Shown: positions 18,432-27,987, numbered from the stretch's first letter. The stretch is DNA of 64,000 nucleotides from Flavobacteriaceae bacterium (GCA_024640565.1 JAHEET010000001.1:413763-477762), one strand, 5' to 3'. Program-made: numbers and translations. Notes: a model not told the origin generated them from the letters alone.

Positions 18432-19058
18432 ATGCAAATTGTAATTGCTAACAAGTCACACAGTATCTATGCAGAAATTATCTGCAAAACAATAGAAGAG
18501 GCCTCAAAAGTGAGAGGAACAGGGATCGCAAAACGGGAACCTGCATACATCATTACCAAAATGGAAAATGGCAATGCAGTCATAGCTTTAGATAATGAGA
18601 AATTTGCTGGATTTTGCTATATAGAAGCTTGGGGACATGAAAAGTTTGTTGCCAATTCTGGTTTAATTGTTCATCCAGCGTATCGAAACATAGGCTTGGC
18701 AAAAAAAATAAAACAAGTTGTTTTTCAACATTCTAGAACCAAATTTCCCCACGCTAAAATTTTTAGCATCACCACTGGATTGGCAGTCATGAAACTGAAT
18801 AGCGACCTTGGATACAAACCTGTAACCTTCTCTGAATTGACGGACGATCAATCTTTTTGGAAAGGTTGCCAAACCTGTAAAAATTATGATGTCTTAACAC
18901 GAACAGCCCAACAAATGTGCTTGTGTACCGGCATGCTTTATGATCCAAAATTGAAAAAATCTGAAAAACCAAAAAAAATAAAAGAAAAGGTTTTTAAACG
19001 ATTGAAAAATATAAAACAGCACTTATTTCTTAAAAAAAACAAAAATGAAAAAAAATAA
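18432..19058 (+). CDS. GNAT acetyltransferase heading the arginine operon (candidate N-acetylglutamate synthase)
   Basis: This 208-residue GNAT-fold protein has the acetyl-CoA loop in VHPAYRNIGLAKKI (residues 80-93). Its position as first gene of a complete arginine operon, which has no argA or argJ, makes it a strong candidate for the first step, acylation of glutamate. A cysteine cluster (Cys146-x2-Cys149, then Cys163-x-Cys165) looks like a zinc or Fe-S site and is unusual for this fold. A lysine-rich tail follows. The gene overlaps argG by 14 bases, so translation is coupled. The activity itself is inferred. Confidence 0.8.
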   Translation: MQIVIANKSHSIYAEIICKTIEEASKVRGTGIAKREPAYIITKMENGNAVIALDNEKFAGFCYIEAWGHEKFVANSGLIVHPAYRNIGLAKKIKQVVFQHSRTKFPHAKIFSITTGLAVMKLNSDLGYKPVTFSELTDDQSFWKGCQTCKNYDVLTRTAQQMCLCTGMLYDPKLKKSEKPKKIKEKVFKRLKNIKQHLFLKKNKNEKK

Positions 19059-20238
19059 TATTGGCAAATTAGTAATCGCCTACAGCGGGGGCTTAGATAC
19101 CTCTTACTGTGCAGTAAGTCTCAGTAAAGCAGGGTATGATGTGCATGCCGTTAGCGTAAATACAGGTGGATTTTCTTCTGAAGAAATTAGTAGCATCGAA
19201 AAAAATGCATACAAAATGGGCGTTTCTACCTATAAGAATATTGATGCAGTGGCTACTTTTTATAACAAAGTAATCAAATATTTAATCTTTGGTAATGTGC
19301 TAAAAAACAATACCTATCCCCTTTCTGTAAGTGCAGAAAGAATTGTTCAAGCCATCGAAATTATTCAGTATGCAAAAAGCATAGGAGCCAAATTCATTGC
19401 CCACGGAAGTACCGGTGCAGGAAATGACCAAGTACGTTTTGATATGATTTTTCAAACATTGGCACCAGAGATTCAAATTATAACCCCCATTAGAGATGGA
19501 AGTCTCACCAGACAACAGGAAATTGAATATTTAAAGAAAAACGGGATTGATGTATCCTGGGAAAAAGCAAAATACTCTGTAAACAAAGGTTTGTGGGGAA
19601 CCAGTGTGGGCGGTGCTGAAACCTTAACCTCTGAAAAACCACTCCCAGAAAGTGCCTATCCTTCTCCCCTAGAAAACAATGGAAGCGAACAGATAAAAAT
19701 GAGTTTTAAAAAGGGCGAATTCATTGCTTTAAATGATGTGGTGGATACTCCACAAAACAACATCGAAAAATTAAACAAAACTGCCTCCAAATATGCGATC
19801 GGTAGAGACATACATGTCGGAGATACCATTGTTGGTATGAAAGGTCGGGTTGGCTTTGAAGCAGCAGCTGCATTGATTACTATAAAAGCACACCACTTAC
19901 TAGAAAAGCACACCCTCACAAAATGGCAATTGCAGCACAAAGCATATTTGGCGAATTTTTATGGAATGCATTTGCATGAAGGACACTATTTGGATCCTGT
20001 AATGAGAGATATGGAAGCCTTTTTACAAAGCGCACAAGACAAAGTAACTGGTGATGTCACGATTACATTAAGACCTTATCATTTTTCTTTAGATGGAATC
20101 GTTTCAAAGCATGACTTAATGGATTCAAAATTTGGAAGTTATGGAGAAGAAAACAAGGGATGGACAGCCGATGAAGCGAAAGGATTTATCAAAATAATTG
20201 GAAACCAGAATAAAATATACCAACAGGTAAACCCATAA
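19045..20238 (+). CDS. argG: Argininosuccinate synthase
   Basis: ArgG condenses citrulline and aspartate using ATP to form argininosuccinate. The 397-residue protein has the PP-loop AYSGGLDTS near residue 9, then AHGSTGAGNDQVRFD and the KAKYSVNKGLWGTS region. It is full length. It starts inside the GNAT gene and is followed after 53 bases by argC. Argininosuccinate lyase (argH) is the last gene of the same operon. Confidence 0.97.
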   Translation: MKKNNIGKLVIAYSGGLDTSYCAVSLSKAGYDVHAVSVNTGGFSSEEISSIEKNAYKMGVSTYKNIDAVATFYNKVIKYLIFGNVLKNNTYPLSVSAERIVQAIEIIQYAKSIGAKFIAHGSTGAGNDQVRFDMIFQTLAPEIQIITPIRDGSLTRQQEIEYLKKNGIDVSWEKAKYSVNKGLWGTSVGGAETLTSEKPLPESAYPSPLENNGSEQIKMSFKKGEFIALNDVVDTPQNNIEKLNKTASKYAIGRDIHVGDTIVGMKGRVGFEAAAALITIKAHHLLEKHTLTKWQLQHKAYLANFYGMHLHEGHYLDPVMRDMEAFLQSAQDKVTGDVTITLRPYHFSLDGIVSKHDLMDSKFGSYGEENKGWTADEAKGFIKIIGNQNKIYQQVNP

Positions 20239-20291
20239 GAAAAAATCGTAAAGATTGCTGGAATCTTAATAGTTAACAAATCATATTCAAA

Positions 20292-21275
20292 ATGAAAAAA
20301 ATAGAAATAGGAATTATAGGCGGTGCTGGATATACAGCTGGAGAGTTAATTCGTTTGTTGCTTAATCACCCAAATGCAAACATCAATTTTGTATATAGTA
20401 CTTCCAATGCAAGCAATAAAGTGCATCAGGTACACCAAGATTTAATGGGCGATACTGAGATCTGTTTTACCTCAAAAATCAATCCCAAAGTAGATTTGTT
20501 ATTTTTGTGTTTGGGTCATGGAAATTCAACTGCTTTTTTATCAAAAAATAATTTTTCAAAACAAACAAAAATCATCGACCTCAGTAACGATTTCAGGTTA
20601 TTGGAAAACAAAGATTTCGAAAACAAAGCGTTTGTATATGGATTGCCAGAAACCCATAAAGATGCAATTCGAAAAGCGAGTTACATTGCCAATCCGGGCT
20701 GTTTTGCAACCGCACTACAACTGGCAATTATACCTTTAGCAGCAAATAACCTACTTACAAACGATATTCACATCAATGCCGTAACTGGGGCTACTGGAGC
20801 TGGAACATCTTTATCTAAAACCACACATTTTACCTGGAGAGATAATAATTTTTCGCATTACAAAGCATTTACACACCAGCATCTCGACGAGATTCTGCAA
20901 ACAGTAGCACAATTGCAAACTGATTTTGAGTGTGAAATCAATTTTGTACCCAACCGTGGAAATTTTTCTCGAGGAATATTTGCAACCACGTATACAAAAT
21001 ATGAAGGCACGATTGAAACTGCTAAAGAATTGTACAAAGCCTTTTATAAAGACGCTCCTTTTACGGTTGTATCGGATGACGTACTTCATTTAAAACAAGT
21101 AGTAGGCACCAATAAATGTTTGCTTCACTTAGAAAAACACAATAATAAATTATTAATAACCAGTATAATAGACAATTTAACAAAAGGAGCTTCAGGCCAA
21201 GCTGTTCAGAACATGAATTTAATGTATGGTTTTGAGGAAACAGCAGGTTTGCAATTAAAAGCAAATTACTTTTAA
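20292..21275 (+). CDS. argC: N-acetyl-gamma-glutamyl-phosphate reductase
   Basis: ArgC reduces the acylglutamyl phosphate made by ArgB to the semialdehyde with NADPH. The 327-residue protein has the Rossmann motif GIIGGAGYTAGELIRLL (residues 8-24), the catalytic cysteine in ANPGCFATAL and the VTGATGAG loop. The conserved HRHxPEI-type region appears as THQHLDEIL. It is full length. In this phylum the natural substrate may be N-acetyl- or N-succinyl-glutamyl phosphate; the sequence does not decide. Confidence 0.96.
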   Translation: MKKIEIGIIGGAGYTAGELIRLLLNHPNANINFVYSTSNASNKVHQVHQDLMGDTEICFTSKINPKVDLLFLCLGHGNSTAFLSKNNFSKQTKIIDLSNDFRLLENKDFENKAFVYGLPETHKDAIRKASYIANPGCFATALQLAIIPLAANNLLTNDIHINAVTGATGAGTSLSKTTHFTWRDNNFSHYKAFTHQHLDEILQTVAQLQTDFECEINFVPNRGNFSRGIFATTYTKYEGTIETAKELYKAFYKDAPFTVVSDDVLHLKQVVGTNKCLLHLEKHNNKLLITSIIDNLTKGASGQAVQNMNLMYGFEETAGLQLKANYF

Positions 21276-21299
21276 ACCGAAAATTAAAAAGCGAAAACA

Positions 21300-22100
21300 A
21301 TGAAAATAGCCATCATCGGAACTGGAAATTTAGGAAAATCGATCGCAAAAGGATTGATTACCAACAATGCGATAACCTCCTTATATCTTACCAAAAGAAA
21401 TTTAGACGGAATTGCCGATTTTGACGGATATAAAAATGTGTATCTCACCTCAAACAATAGCGAAGCAATAAAAAACTCAGACATTCTTCTATTTGCGGTG
21501 CAACCTGCTCATTTTGAAGGAATCCTAGATCAAATAAAACCGATTTTAACAGGCAAACATGTTATCATATCGACGATCACTGGCTTTTCAATTTCAAAAA
21601 TTGAAGCAATCATTGGTGCCAATAACTTTATTATTAGAGCCATGCCAAATACTGCAATAGCTGTTGGGAAATCCATGACTTGTTTGTGTGTCAATCTACA
21701 AGGACAAGAACGCATTGGAATTGCTGAAGCAATCTTTAACAGATTGGGGCATTCAATGACAATTCCAGAAGCGCAGATGCAAGCAGCAACTGTAGTTTGT
21801 GCAAGCGGTATCGCTTTTTGGATGCGCTTAATACGTGCCGCAACACAAGCCGCAATTCAATTAGGATTTGATGCAAAAGAAGCACAAGAATTGGCCATGT
21901 ATACCAGTGAAGGAGCCGCGCGTTTATTACTTACCAATGGTAAGCATCCAGAAGAAGAAATTGACAGCGTTACAACGCCGAAAGGCTGTACAATTGAAGG
22001 ATTAAACGAAATGGAACACCAAGGGTTAAGTGCTGCATTAATTCAAGGAATGGTTGCTTCTTTTCATAAGATTAATAGCATAAAAAAAGAACAATTATGA
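21300..22100 (+). CDS. proC: Pyrroline-5-carboxylate reductase
   Basis: ProC makes proline from pyrroline-5-carboxylate with NAD(P)H. The 266-residue protein has the N-terminal Rossmann motif IGTGNLGKSIAKGL (residues 5-18), then AMPNTAIAVG and the C-terminal family signature VTTPKGCTIEGLNEM. It is embedded in the arginine operon between argC and argD, overlapping argD by 4 bases (ATGA). proA and proB, the proline enzymes before this step, are not in the window. Confidence 0.95.
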   Translation: MKIAIIGTGNLGKSIAKGLITNNAITSLYLTKRNLDGIADFDGYKNVYLTSNNSEAIKNSDILLFAVQPAHFEGILDQIKPILTGKHVIISTITGFSISKIEAIIGANNFIIRAMPNTAIAVGKSMTCLCVNLQGQERIGIAEAIFNRLGHSMTIPEAQMQAATVVCASGIAFWMRLIRAATQAAIQLGFDAKEAQELAMYTSEGAARLLLTNGKHPEEEIDSVTTPKGCTIEGLNEMEHQGLSAALIQGMVASFHKINSIKKEQL

Positions 22101-23224
22101 GTTTATTCAATGTGTATCCCTTATTTGACATTACGCCTGTAACTGCAAAAGATGTTTTTGTATACGATGAAAACAACAGTCAATATTTAGATTTATATGG
22201 CGGTCATGCGGTAATTTCCATTGGCCATTCACATCCAACCTATGTAAAAAATATTCGAGCGCAAGTAGGTAAAATCGGGTTTTACAGCAATTCCATTCAG
22301 AATCCTTTACAAGTGGCGCTTGCCAAAAAACTTGCCAGGGTATCCGGCTGTAATTCTTATGAATTATTTCTTTGCAATTCCGGAGCTGAGGCCAATGAAA
22401 ATGCGTTAAAACTGGCATCCTTTCACACTGGAAAAAAGAAAGTAATTGCATTTAAAAATGGATTTCATGGGAGAACCTCTGCAGCAGTGGCAGCCACGGA
22501 CAATCCCAACATAATTGCCCCCATAAATGCACAACAAGAAGTTGAAATTTTAGCCTTGGGCGATTTAGAAAGCCTTGAAAAATCACTCTCAAAAAACGAT
22601 GTCTGTGCGGTAATCATTGAATGCATTCAGGGAGTCGGTGGATTGGACGAAAGTACTGCCGTATTTTACGAAGGAATAGACAAGCTCTGTAAAAAATACA
22701 ATGCCTGTTTTATTGCAGATGAAGTACAATCTGGATTTGGAAGAACGGGCGATTTCTTTGCTTTTCAAAAATACAATGTGACACCAGATATCATTTCAAT
22801 TGCCAAAGGAATGGGCAACGGATTTCCGGTTGGTGGAATTTTAGTACATCCAAACATTAAGGCTTCCTTTGGTTTGTTGGGAACCACTTTTGGCGGTAAT
22901 CACTTAGCGTGTGTCGCTGTTTTAACGGTATTAGAAGTCCTAGAAAAAGAACGTTTGTTGCAAAATGCACAGGAAGTTTCAACCTATTTTTTAAAAAAAT
23001 CGCAGACAGTTCCAGCGTTAAAAAATGTCAAGGGACGCGGATTGATGCTTGGGTTGGAATTTGAATTCCCAATCGCCGAACTCCGTAAAAACCTAATCTA
23101 CAAACACAAAATCTTTACAGGAAGTGCCAAGAACCCTAACGTACTAAGAATATTGCCTCCATTAACCATAAGAAAAGAACATCTAGAGCTATTTTTTGAA
23201 GCACTAATCAGCGAATTATCATGA
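22097..23224 (+). CDS. argD: Acylornithine aminotransferase
   Basis: This 375-residue class III PLP-dependent aminotransferase interconverts N-acylglutamate semialdehyde and N-acylornithine. It has NSGAEANENALKLA, FKNGFHGRT, the PLP-ring Asp in IADEVQSGFGRTG, and the PLP lysine in ISIAKGMGNGFP. It overlaps proC at its start and argF' at its end, both ATGA-type 4-base overlaps. The acyl group (acetyl or succinyl) is not fixed by sequence. Confidence 0.95.
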   Translation: MSLFNVYPLFDITPVTAKDVFVYDENNSQYLDLYGGHAVISIGHSHPTYVKNIRAQVGKIGFYSNSIQNPLQVALAKKLARVSGCNSYELFLCNSGAEANENALKLASFHTGKKKVIAFKNGFHGRTSAAVAATDNPNIIAPINAQQEVEILALGDLESLEKSLSKNDVCAVIIECIQGVGGLDESTAVFYEGIDKLCKKYNACFIADEVQSGFGRTGDFFAFQKYNVTPDIISIAKGMGNGFPVGGILVHPNIKASFGLLGTTFGGNHLACVAVLTVLEVLEKERLLQNAQEVSTYFLKKSQTVPALKNVKGRGLMLGLEFEFPIAELRKNLIYKHKIFTGSAKNPNVLRILPPLTIRKEHLELFFEALISELS

Positions 23225-24159
23225 AAAAATATACCCACATAAACGATATAGACCATCTTCCTTCTTGGATCAAAGAAGCTAAAGCGCTTAAAAAAAATCC
23301 ATTACAAAATCAGGAATTAGGAAAAAATAAAACTCTAGGACTGTTGTTTTTTAATTCCAGTTTAAGAACACGTTTAAGCACCCAAAAGGCAGCATTAAAT
23401 TTGGGAATGAATCCTATTGTAATGAATATCTCTGAGGACGCATGGGGCATTGAATTTGGAGACAAAACCGTTATGAACGGAAGTACCGCAGAACACATCA
23501 AAGAAGCAGCAGCCGTAGTTTCACAATATTGTGATGTCATCGCTGTGCGTGCCTTTCCTTCGCTTACAGACAAAGAAAAAGACGAATCTGAACAGGTACT
23601 AACTGCTTTTCTAAAATATGCAACAGTACCCTTAATCAATATGGAAAGTGCTACAGGACATCCATTGCAAGGATTGACAGATGCCATCACCATTTCAGAA
23701 AATACCACAAAAAAAAGACCCAAAGTAGTTTTAAGTTGGGCCCCACATGTGAAAGCACTCCCGCATGCTGTTGGGAATAGTTTCATACAAACCATGCAAA
23801 AAATGGACGTTGACTTTGTCATTGCAAATCCAAAAGGCTATGATTTAAACCCAGACATCACCAAAAACACCCCCATTTACCACAATCAAAAAGAAGCTTT
23901 CAAAGACGCTGATTTTGTCTATGCTAAGAACTGGAGTTCCTATGAAGACTATGGAAAAATAATCAAAACAGACACCAATTGGATGATTCGCAAAGAGAAG
24001 CTAGGAAAAGCAAAATTTATGCACTGTTTGCCCGTTCGTAGGAATGTAGTCGTTGAAGATGCTGTCTTAGAAAGCGACCACTCATTGGTCATCGAACAAG
24101 CCAATAACAGAACCTTTGCAGCGCAATTGGTTCTAAAAAAAATACTAGAAAATGACTAA
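23221..24159 (+). CDS. argF': N-acylornithine carbamoyltransferase (acetyl- or succinyl-specific)
   Basis: This 312-residue transcarbamylase carbamoylates an acylated ornithine instead of free ornithine. The carbamoyl-phosphate loop is NSSLRTR (residues 45-51), and HCLPVRRNV is the C-terminal signature. The specificity position differs from both characterised types. The Bacteroides succinyl enzyme has Pro90 and the Xanthomonas acetyl enzyme has Glu92 in the motif before EH; here GSTAEHI gives Ala90. Use of an acylated substrate agrees with argE lying downstream. It overlaps argB by 8 bases. Confidence 0.9.
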   Translation: MKKYTHINDIDHLPSWIKEAKALKKNPLQNQELGKNKTLGLLFFNSSLRTRLSTQKAALNLGMNPIVMNISEDAWGIEFGDKTVMNGSTAEHIKEAAAVVSQYCDVIAVRAFPSLTDKEKDESEQVLTAFLKYATVPLINMESATGHPLQGLTDAITISENTTKKRPKVVLSWAPHVKALPHAVGNSFIQTMQKMDVDFVIANPKGYDLNPDITKNTPIYHNQKEAFKDADFVYAKNWSSYEDYGKIIKTDTNWMIRKEKLGKAKFMHCLPVRRNVVVEDAVLESDHSLVIEQANNRTFAAQLVLKKILEND

Positions 24160-24934
24160 AGAAAAAATATCCATCGTAAAAATTGGAGGTAATATTATTG
24201 AAGATGAAAATGCTTTAAAGCAATTTCTTCAATTATTCTCAAAATTGGCAGGAAAGAAAATTTTGATTCATGGGGGTGGAAAACGAGCAACACAGTTCGC
24301 TTCCAAATTGGGAATTGCCTCAAAAATGATCGATGGAAGACGGATTACAGACAAAGAAACCTTGGAGGTCATTACAATGGTGTATGCAGGCTTGGTCAAT
24401 AAAAAAATTGTGGCACAGTTACAGGCATTGCAAACCAATGCAATAGGGCTAACAGGTGCCGATATCAATACGATTCAATCTGAAAAAAGGCCCGTAAAAG
24501 AAATTGATTTTGGCTTTGTGGGAGAGGTAAAACATGTCAATCATCACGGAATCGATACCTTAATGACTGCAGGATTCACCCCTGTGTTTTGCGCGCTAAC
24601 TCACGATGGAAATGGACAGTTATTAAATACCAATGCCGATACTATAGCAAGTCAGGTTGCCATTGGAATGAGCAAAATTTACACGACTACCCTTTACTAT
24701 TGTTTTGAATTGAAGGGGGTTTTAAACGACTTTGAGGACAAAGAATCGGTGATTCAGAAAATTGACTCAAAAACCTATAAAGAACTCTTGCACACTGGAA
24801 CCATTTCAGCAGGAATGCTGCCAAAATTAGAAAATTGTTTTGACGCTTTACAAATGGGCGTAGCAGAAGTTCGTATTGGGAATACATCCTTATTCTCTGA
24901 AGAAAATAATTTATTCACCTCAATAGCACTCTAG
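24152..24934 (+). CDS. argB: N-acetylglutamate kinase
   Basis: ArgB phosphorylates the gamma-carboxylate of the acylglutamate. The 260-residue amino-acid-kinase-fold protein has VKIGGNIIED at the start, the glycine loop LIHGGGKRATQ, NADTIASQVAIGM, and GTISAGMLPKLENC for the phosphate site. It is short, like the unregulated E. coli form. The N-terminal helix that mediates arginine inhibition in hexameric kinases is absent. Confidence 0.95.
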   Translation: MTKEKISIVKIGGNIIEDENALKQFLQLFSKLAGKKILIHGGGKRATQFASKLGIASKMIDGRRITDKETLEVITMVYAGLVNKKIVAQLQALQTNAIGLTGADINTIQSEKRPVKEIDFGFVGEVKHVNHHGIDTLMTAGFTPVFCALTHDGNGQLLNTNADTIASQVAIGMSKIYTTTLYYCFELKGVLNDFEDKESVIQKIDSKTYKELLHTGTISAGMLPKLENCFDALQMGVAEVRIGNTSLFSEENNLFTSIAL

Positions 24935-24936
24935 CC

Positions 24937-26013
24937 ATGGAAATTAAAGCTCTGACAGAAAATGCCATATCACTTTTAAAAGAACTGATTGAAACTCCAT
25001 CTTTTTCTACCGAAGAAGCACAAACAGCGGTTTTAATTGAAAACTGGTTTACAAACCACAGCATCCCTTTTCATAGAACAAAAAACAATGTTTGGGCAAC
25101 CAATAAATATTTTGATGAAAGCAAACCAACCCTGTTACTCAACTCCCATCATGACACTGTAAAACCAAATACCGCCTACACAAAAGATCCATTTAAAGCC
25201 ATTGTAGAGGATGGAAAGCTCTATGGACTTGGAAGCAATGATGCGGGAGGATGTTTGGTTTCCTTAATCGCAACCTTTACCCATTTTTATGCCCAAAAAA
25301 ACCTTTCCTATAATTTGGTCATTGTGGCTTCAGCTGAAGAAGAAAATAGTGGTAAAAATGGCCTGAACAGCATGCTTCCAATCATTCCTCACATTGATGT
25401 TGCCATTGTAGGCGAACCTACTTTAATGCAATTGGCAGTGGCCGAAAAAGGACTGGTGGTTTTTGATGCTGAAGTAGCTGGAACTCCAAGTCATGCCGCA
25501 CATCCAAACACCAATAACGCCATATACAATAGCATTGAAGTATTGCAATGGTTTCAAAATTTTAAATTTAAAAAAACATCCAAAGCGCTCGGCGATGTAA
25601 AAATGACCGTTACACAAATTGCTGCAGGGTCGCAACACAACGTGGTTCCTGCTCAGGTAAATTTAGTGGTCGATGTTCGAGTGAACGATGCCTATTCAAA
25701 TCAAGAAATTGCTAGCATTTTACAGGCAGCATCTCCTTGTACAAAAATAACTCCACGGAGCCTCCGGTTAAACTCCTCGTCAATTTCTACCGATCATCCG
25801 CTCGTAAAAGCAGGTATCGCAATGGGCAGAGCTACCTATGGATCCCCAACACTATCAGACCAAGCAGTATTATCGTGCCAATCGCTAAAATTAGGACCTG
25901 GTGATAGTACCCGTTCACATTCGGCAGATGAATTTATCTACCTCTCCGAAATTGAAGAGGGCATTCAATTGTATGTTGAATTGCTAAATCGTGTCCTCCT
26001 TTCAGCAATTTAA
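24937..26013 (+). CDS. argE: M20-family deacylase of the arginine pathway (ArgE)
   Basis: This is a metal-dependent amidohydrolase of 358 residues. The metal ligands lie in NSHHDTVKP (His71/His72, Asp73), GLGSNDAGG, SAEEENSGKNG, GEPT and the late RSHSADEFIY. In the acylornithine route this enzyme most likely removes the acyl group from N-acylcitrulline before ArgG acts, which explains why argF' and argE sit together. It starts 3 bases after argB. Confidence 0.93.
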   Translation: MEIKALTENAISLLKELIETPSFSTEEAQTAVLIENWFTNHSIPFHRTKNNVWATNKYFDESKPTLLLNSHHDTVKPNTAYTKDPFKAIVEDGKLYGLGSNDAGGCLVSLIATFTHFYAQKNLSYNLVIVASAEEENSGKNGLNSMLPIIPHIDVAIVGEPTLMQLAVAEKGLVVFDAEVAGTPSHAAHPNTNNAIYNSIEVLQWFQNFKFKKTSKALGDVKMTVTQIAAGSQHNVVPAQVNLVVDVRVNDAYSNQEIASILQAASPCTKITPRSLRLNSSSISTDHPLVKAGIAMGRATYGSPTLSDQAVLSCQSLKLGPGDSTRSHSADEFIYLSEIEEGIQLYVELLNRVLLSAI

Positions 26014-26056
26014 CTGCAATAAAACAACAAAACACCCACCATTAAACAAACATAAT

Positions 26057-27331
26057 ATGAAACTTTGGGACAAAGGATTTACAATAGACAAACAAATTGA
26101 ACTTTTTACAGTAGGAAACGACCGAGAAATTGACCTTCACATTGCAAAATATGACGTGCAAGCTTCTTTGGCACATGCCATCATGTTAGAATCGATAGGC
26201 ATTATTACTAACAATGAGTTGAAAGATTTAGAAAAAGGGTTGCAAGAACTCGCTACGGATATCGAAAACGGTACGTTTGTAATTGAAGCTTCTTTTGAAG
26301 ATGTGCATTCTAAAATTGAATGGGAATTGACCAACAAACTGGGAGAGGTAGGAAAGAAAATTCACACAGCACGATCCAGAAATGATCAAGTTTTAGTAGC
26401 ACTTCAACTCTATTATAAAGAGAATTTGGGGACGGTGAATGAGAAAGTAAAAACAGTTTTTGACACTCTTTTAAATTTGGCCGATACTCACAAAGAAAAG
26501 CTATTGCCTGGCTATACCCATCTACAAGTTGCCATGCCTTCTTCTTTTGGATTGTGGTTTTCTGCCTATGCAGAATTGCTTATTGATGATGTGCACCTGC
26601 TCAATGCTGTTGCCAAAGTGGTAGATCAAAACCCCTTAGGCTCTGCTGCAGGCTATGGGAGCTCCTTCCCCATCGATCGGGAATTAACCACCAAAGAACT
26701 AAATTTTGCTACTCTAAAATACAATGTGGTTGCGGCCCAATTAAGCAGAGGAAAAAGTGAACGTAGCGTTGCGGCAGCCCTGGGTGGATTGTGCAACACT
26801 TTGGCACGTTTTTCTATGGATGTGTGTTTGTACATGAGTCAGAATTTTGGCTTTATCAGTTTCCCGGATGCATTGACTACTGGAAGCAGTATTATGCCCC
26901 ACAAGAAAAATCCGGATGTGTTTGAGCTCATCCGTGGAAAGTGTAATAAGATTCAAGCACTACATAGCGAAATGCTCCTAATTACGAACAACCTACCCTC
27001 AGGATATCACAGAGATTTTCAGTTATTGAAAGCAAACATTATCAATGCTTTTGAGGATGTAAAAGCGATTTTAGACATTTTAAATTACGCCATTCAGCAA
27101 GTTATTGTGAAAGATATTGATTTGAAGGATGAAAAATACCAGTATTTGTTTACCGTAGATAGCATTAATAATTTGGTCGTGGAAGGCATGTCGTTTAGAG
27201 AGGCCTACCAACAAATTGGCGGTCAAGTACAAGCAGGTACTTACACACCAGATCTCGGGAAAGCACACACGCACGTTGGAAGTATTCACAATTTAACCTT
27301 AGATAAAATTAGAGAAAAATATCCCCATTAA
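26057..27331 (+). CDS. argH: Argininosuccinate lyase
   Basis: ArgH splits argininosuccinate into arginine and fumarate, the last step of the pathway. The 424-residue protein has THLQVAMPSSFG, GSAAGYGSSFPIDR, and the fumarase/lyase signature GSSIMPHKKNPD. I chose ATG 26057 (MKLWDKGF) because family similarity begins there. A GTG at 25991 in the same frame would overlap argE and add a non-conserved 22 residues. A strong terminator follows, so argH closes the operon. Confidence 0.96.
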   Translation: MKLWDKGFTIDKQIELFTVGNDREIDLHIAKYDVQASLAHAIMLESIGIITNNELKDLEKGLQELATDIENGTFVIEASFEDVHSKIEWELTNKLGEVGKKIHTARSRNDQVLVALQLYYKENLGTVNEKVKTVFDTLLNLADTHKEKLLPGYTHLQVAMPSSFGLWFSAYAELLIDDVHLLNAVAKVVDQNPLGSAAGYGSSFPIDRELTTKELNFATLKYNVVAAQLSRGKSERSVAAALGGLCNTLARFSMDVCLYMSQNFGFISFPDALTTGSSIMPHKKNPDVFELIRGKCNKIQALHSEMLLITNNLPSGYHRDFQLLKANIINAFEDVKAILDILNYAIQQVIVKDIDLKDEKYQYLFTVDSINNLVVEGMSFREAYQQIGGQVQAGTYTPDLGKAHTHVGSIHNLTLDKIREKYPH

Positions 27332-27359
27332 CCCATTTGTTCCGACTTTATAACCTGAA

Positions 27360-27397
27360 AAAACCCAAAACCAACTTGTTTTGGGTTTTATTTTTTA
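27360..27397 (+). terminator. Rho-independent terminator of the arginine operon
   Basis: The hairpin arms AAAACCCAAAAC (27360-27371) and GTTTTGGGTTTT (27378-27389), with a 6-base loop, are followed by a T-rich run. It lies 28 bases after the argH stop. Confidence 0.88.
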
Positions 27398-27523
27398 TAA
27401 TCATAAGTTAATTTATTTTAGGTTTTTATCTGAGAATTTTATAGCTTGCAGCAAGGAATGTTTGACCATGTTGAAAACAGACAGCTTTCAATCCGGTTTT
27501 ATTAAAATCCTAAAAAGGGAAAA

Positions 27524-27974
27524 TTGAGAAAGAAAAAAGCCATAAAAATACTTGAGGAACAGCGGCAAAAAGTTTTAAATCCTCACTATCAAAATAACCA
27601 AGAATGGATTTTTGAGACCGCTTCCTAAATAAAAAAACTTTTTTGGGGTTAAATCCGCCGAATACGCATGGATTTCACAATTTAAATGGTACGTAAAATC
27701 AGGAAACACAGCGGTTGTAAGCACGGAGGAAATCCATGAAATACTCGGTAAAAAATCTAAAAAAATGGTTTTATTTTTGAACAATTGTAAACTTATTTTA
27801 GAAAACAAAGGACTCTATAAAATCCCTAAAAACAATGTATTATCAAACATAAGTAATGCTGCAATACTTGGAACACTCCTAACCATGGCTAGCATTATTT
27901 TTGGAATTGGATTTTATTTCGGAACAAAAAAAACTCAGAAAGACCCCATACGTATTGAAAATGAAATGAATTAA
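27524..27974 (+). pseudogene. Decayed gene for a small membrane-anchored protein of unknown function
   Basis: Two frames rebuild one protein. From TTG 27524 the first frame reads KKAIKILEEQRQKV, then NQEWIFETAS, and hits an in-frame TAA at 27626-27628. A few codons later, in the homopolymer-rich stretch AAAAAAACTTTTTTGGGG, one extra base shifts the frame. The second frame then runs without interruption: FGVKSAEYAWISQF, VVSTEEIHEILGKKSK, LILENKGLYKIPKNN, and a hydrophobic segment GTLLTMASIIFGIGFYFGTK, ending at 27974. The pieces join smoothly, so this was one protein of about 149 residues with a C-terminal membrane helix. With two lesions it is a pseudogene. Confidence 0.75.
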
Positions 27975-27987
27975 TTTAAAAAAAAAA

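Noticed and set aside
25991..26056. GTG start of argH upstream of ATG 26057
   Set aside because: It would overlap argE and add 22 residues with no similarity to the family; ATG 26057 is where conserved sequence begins.
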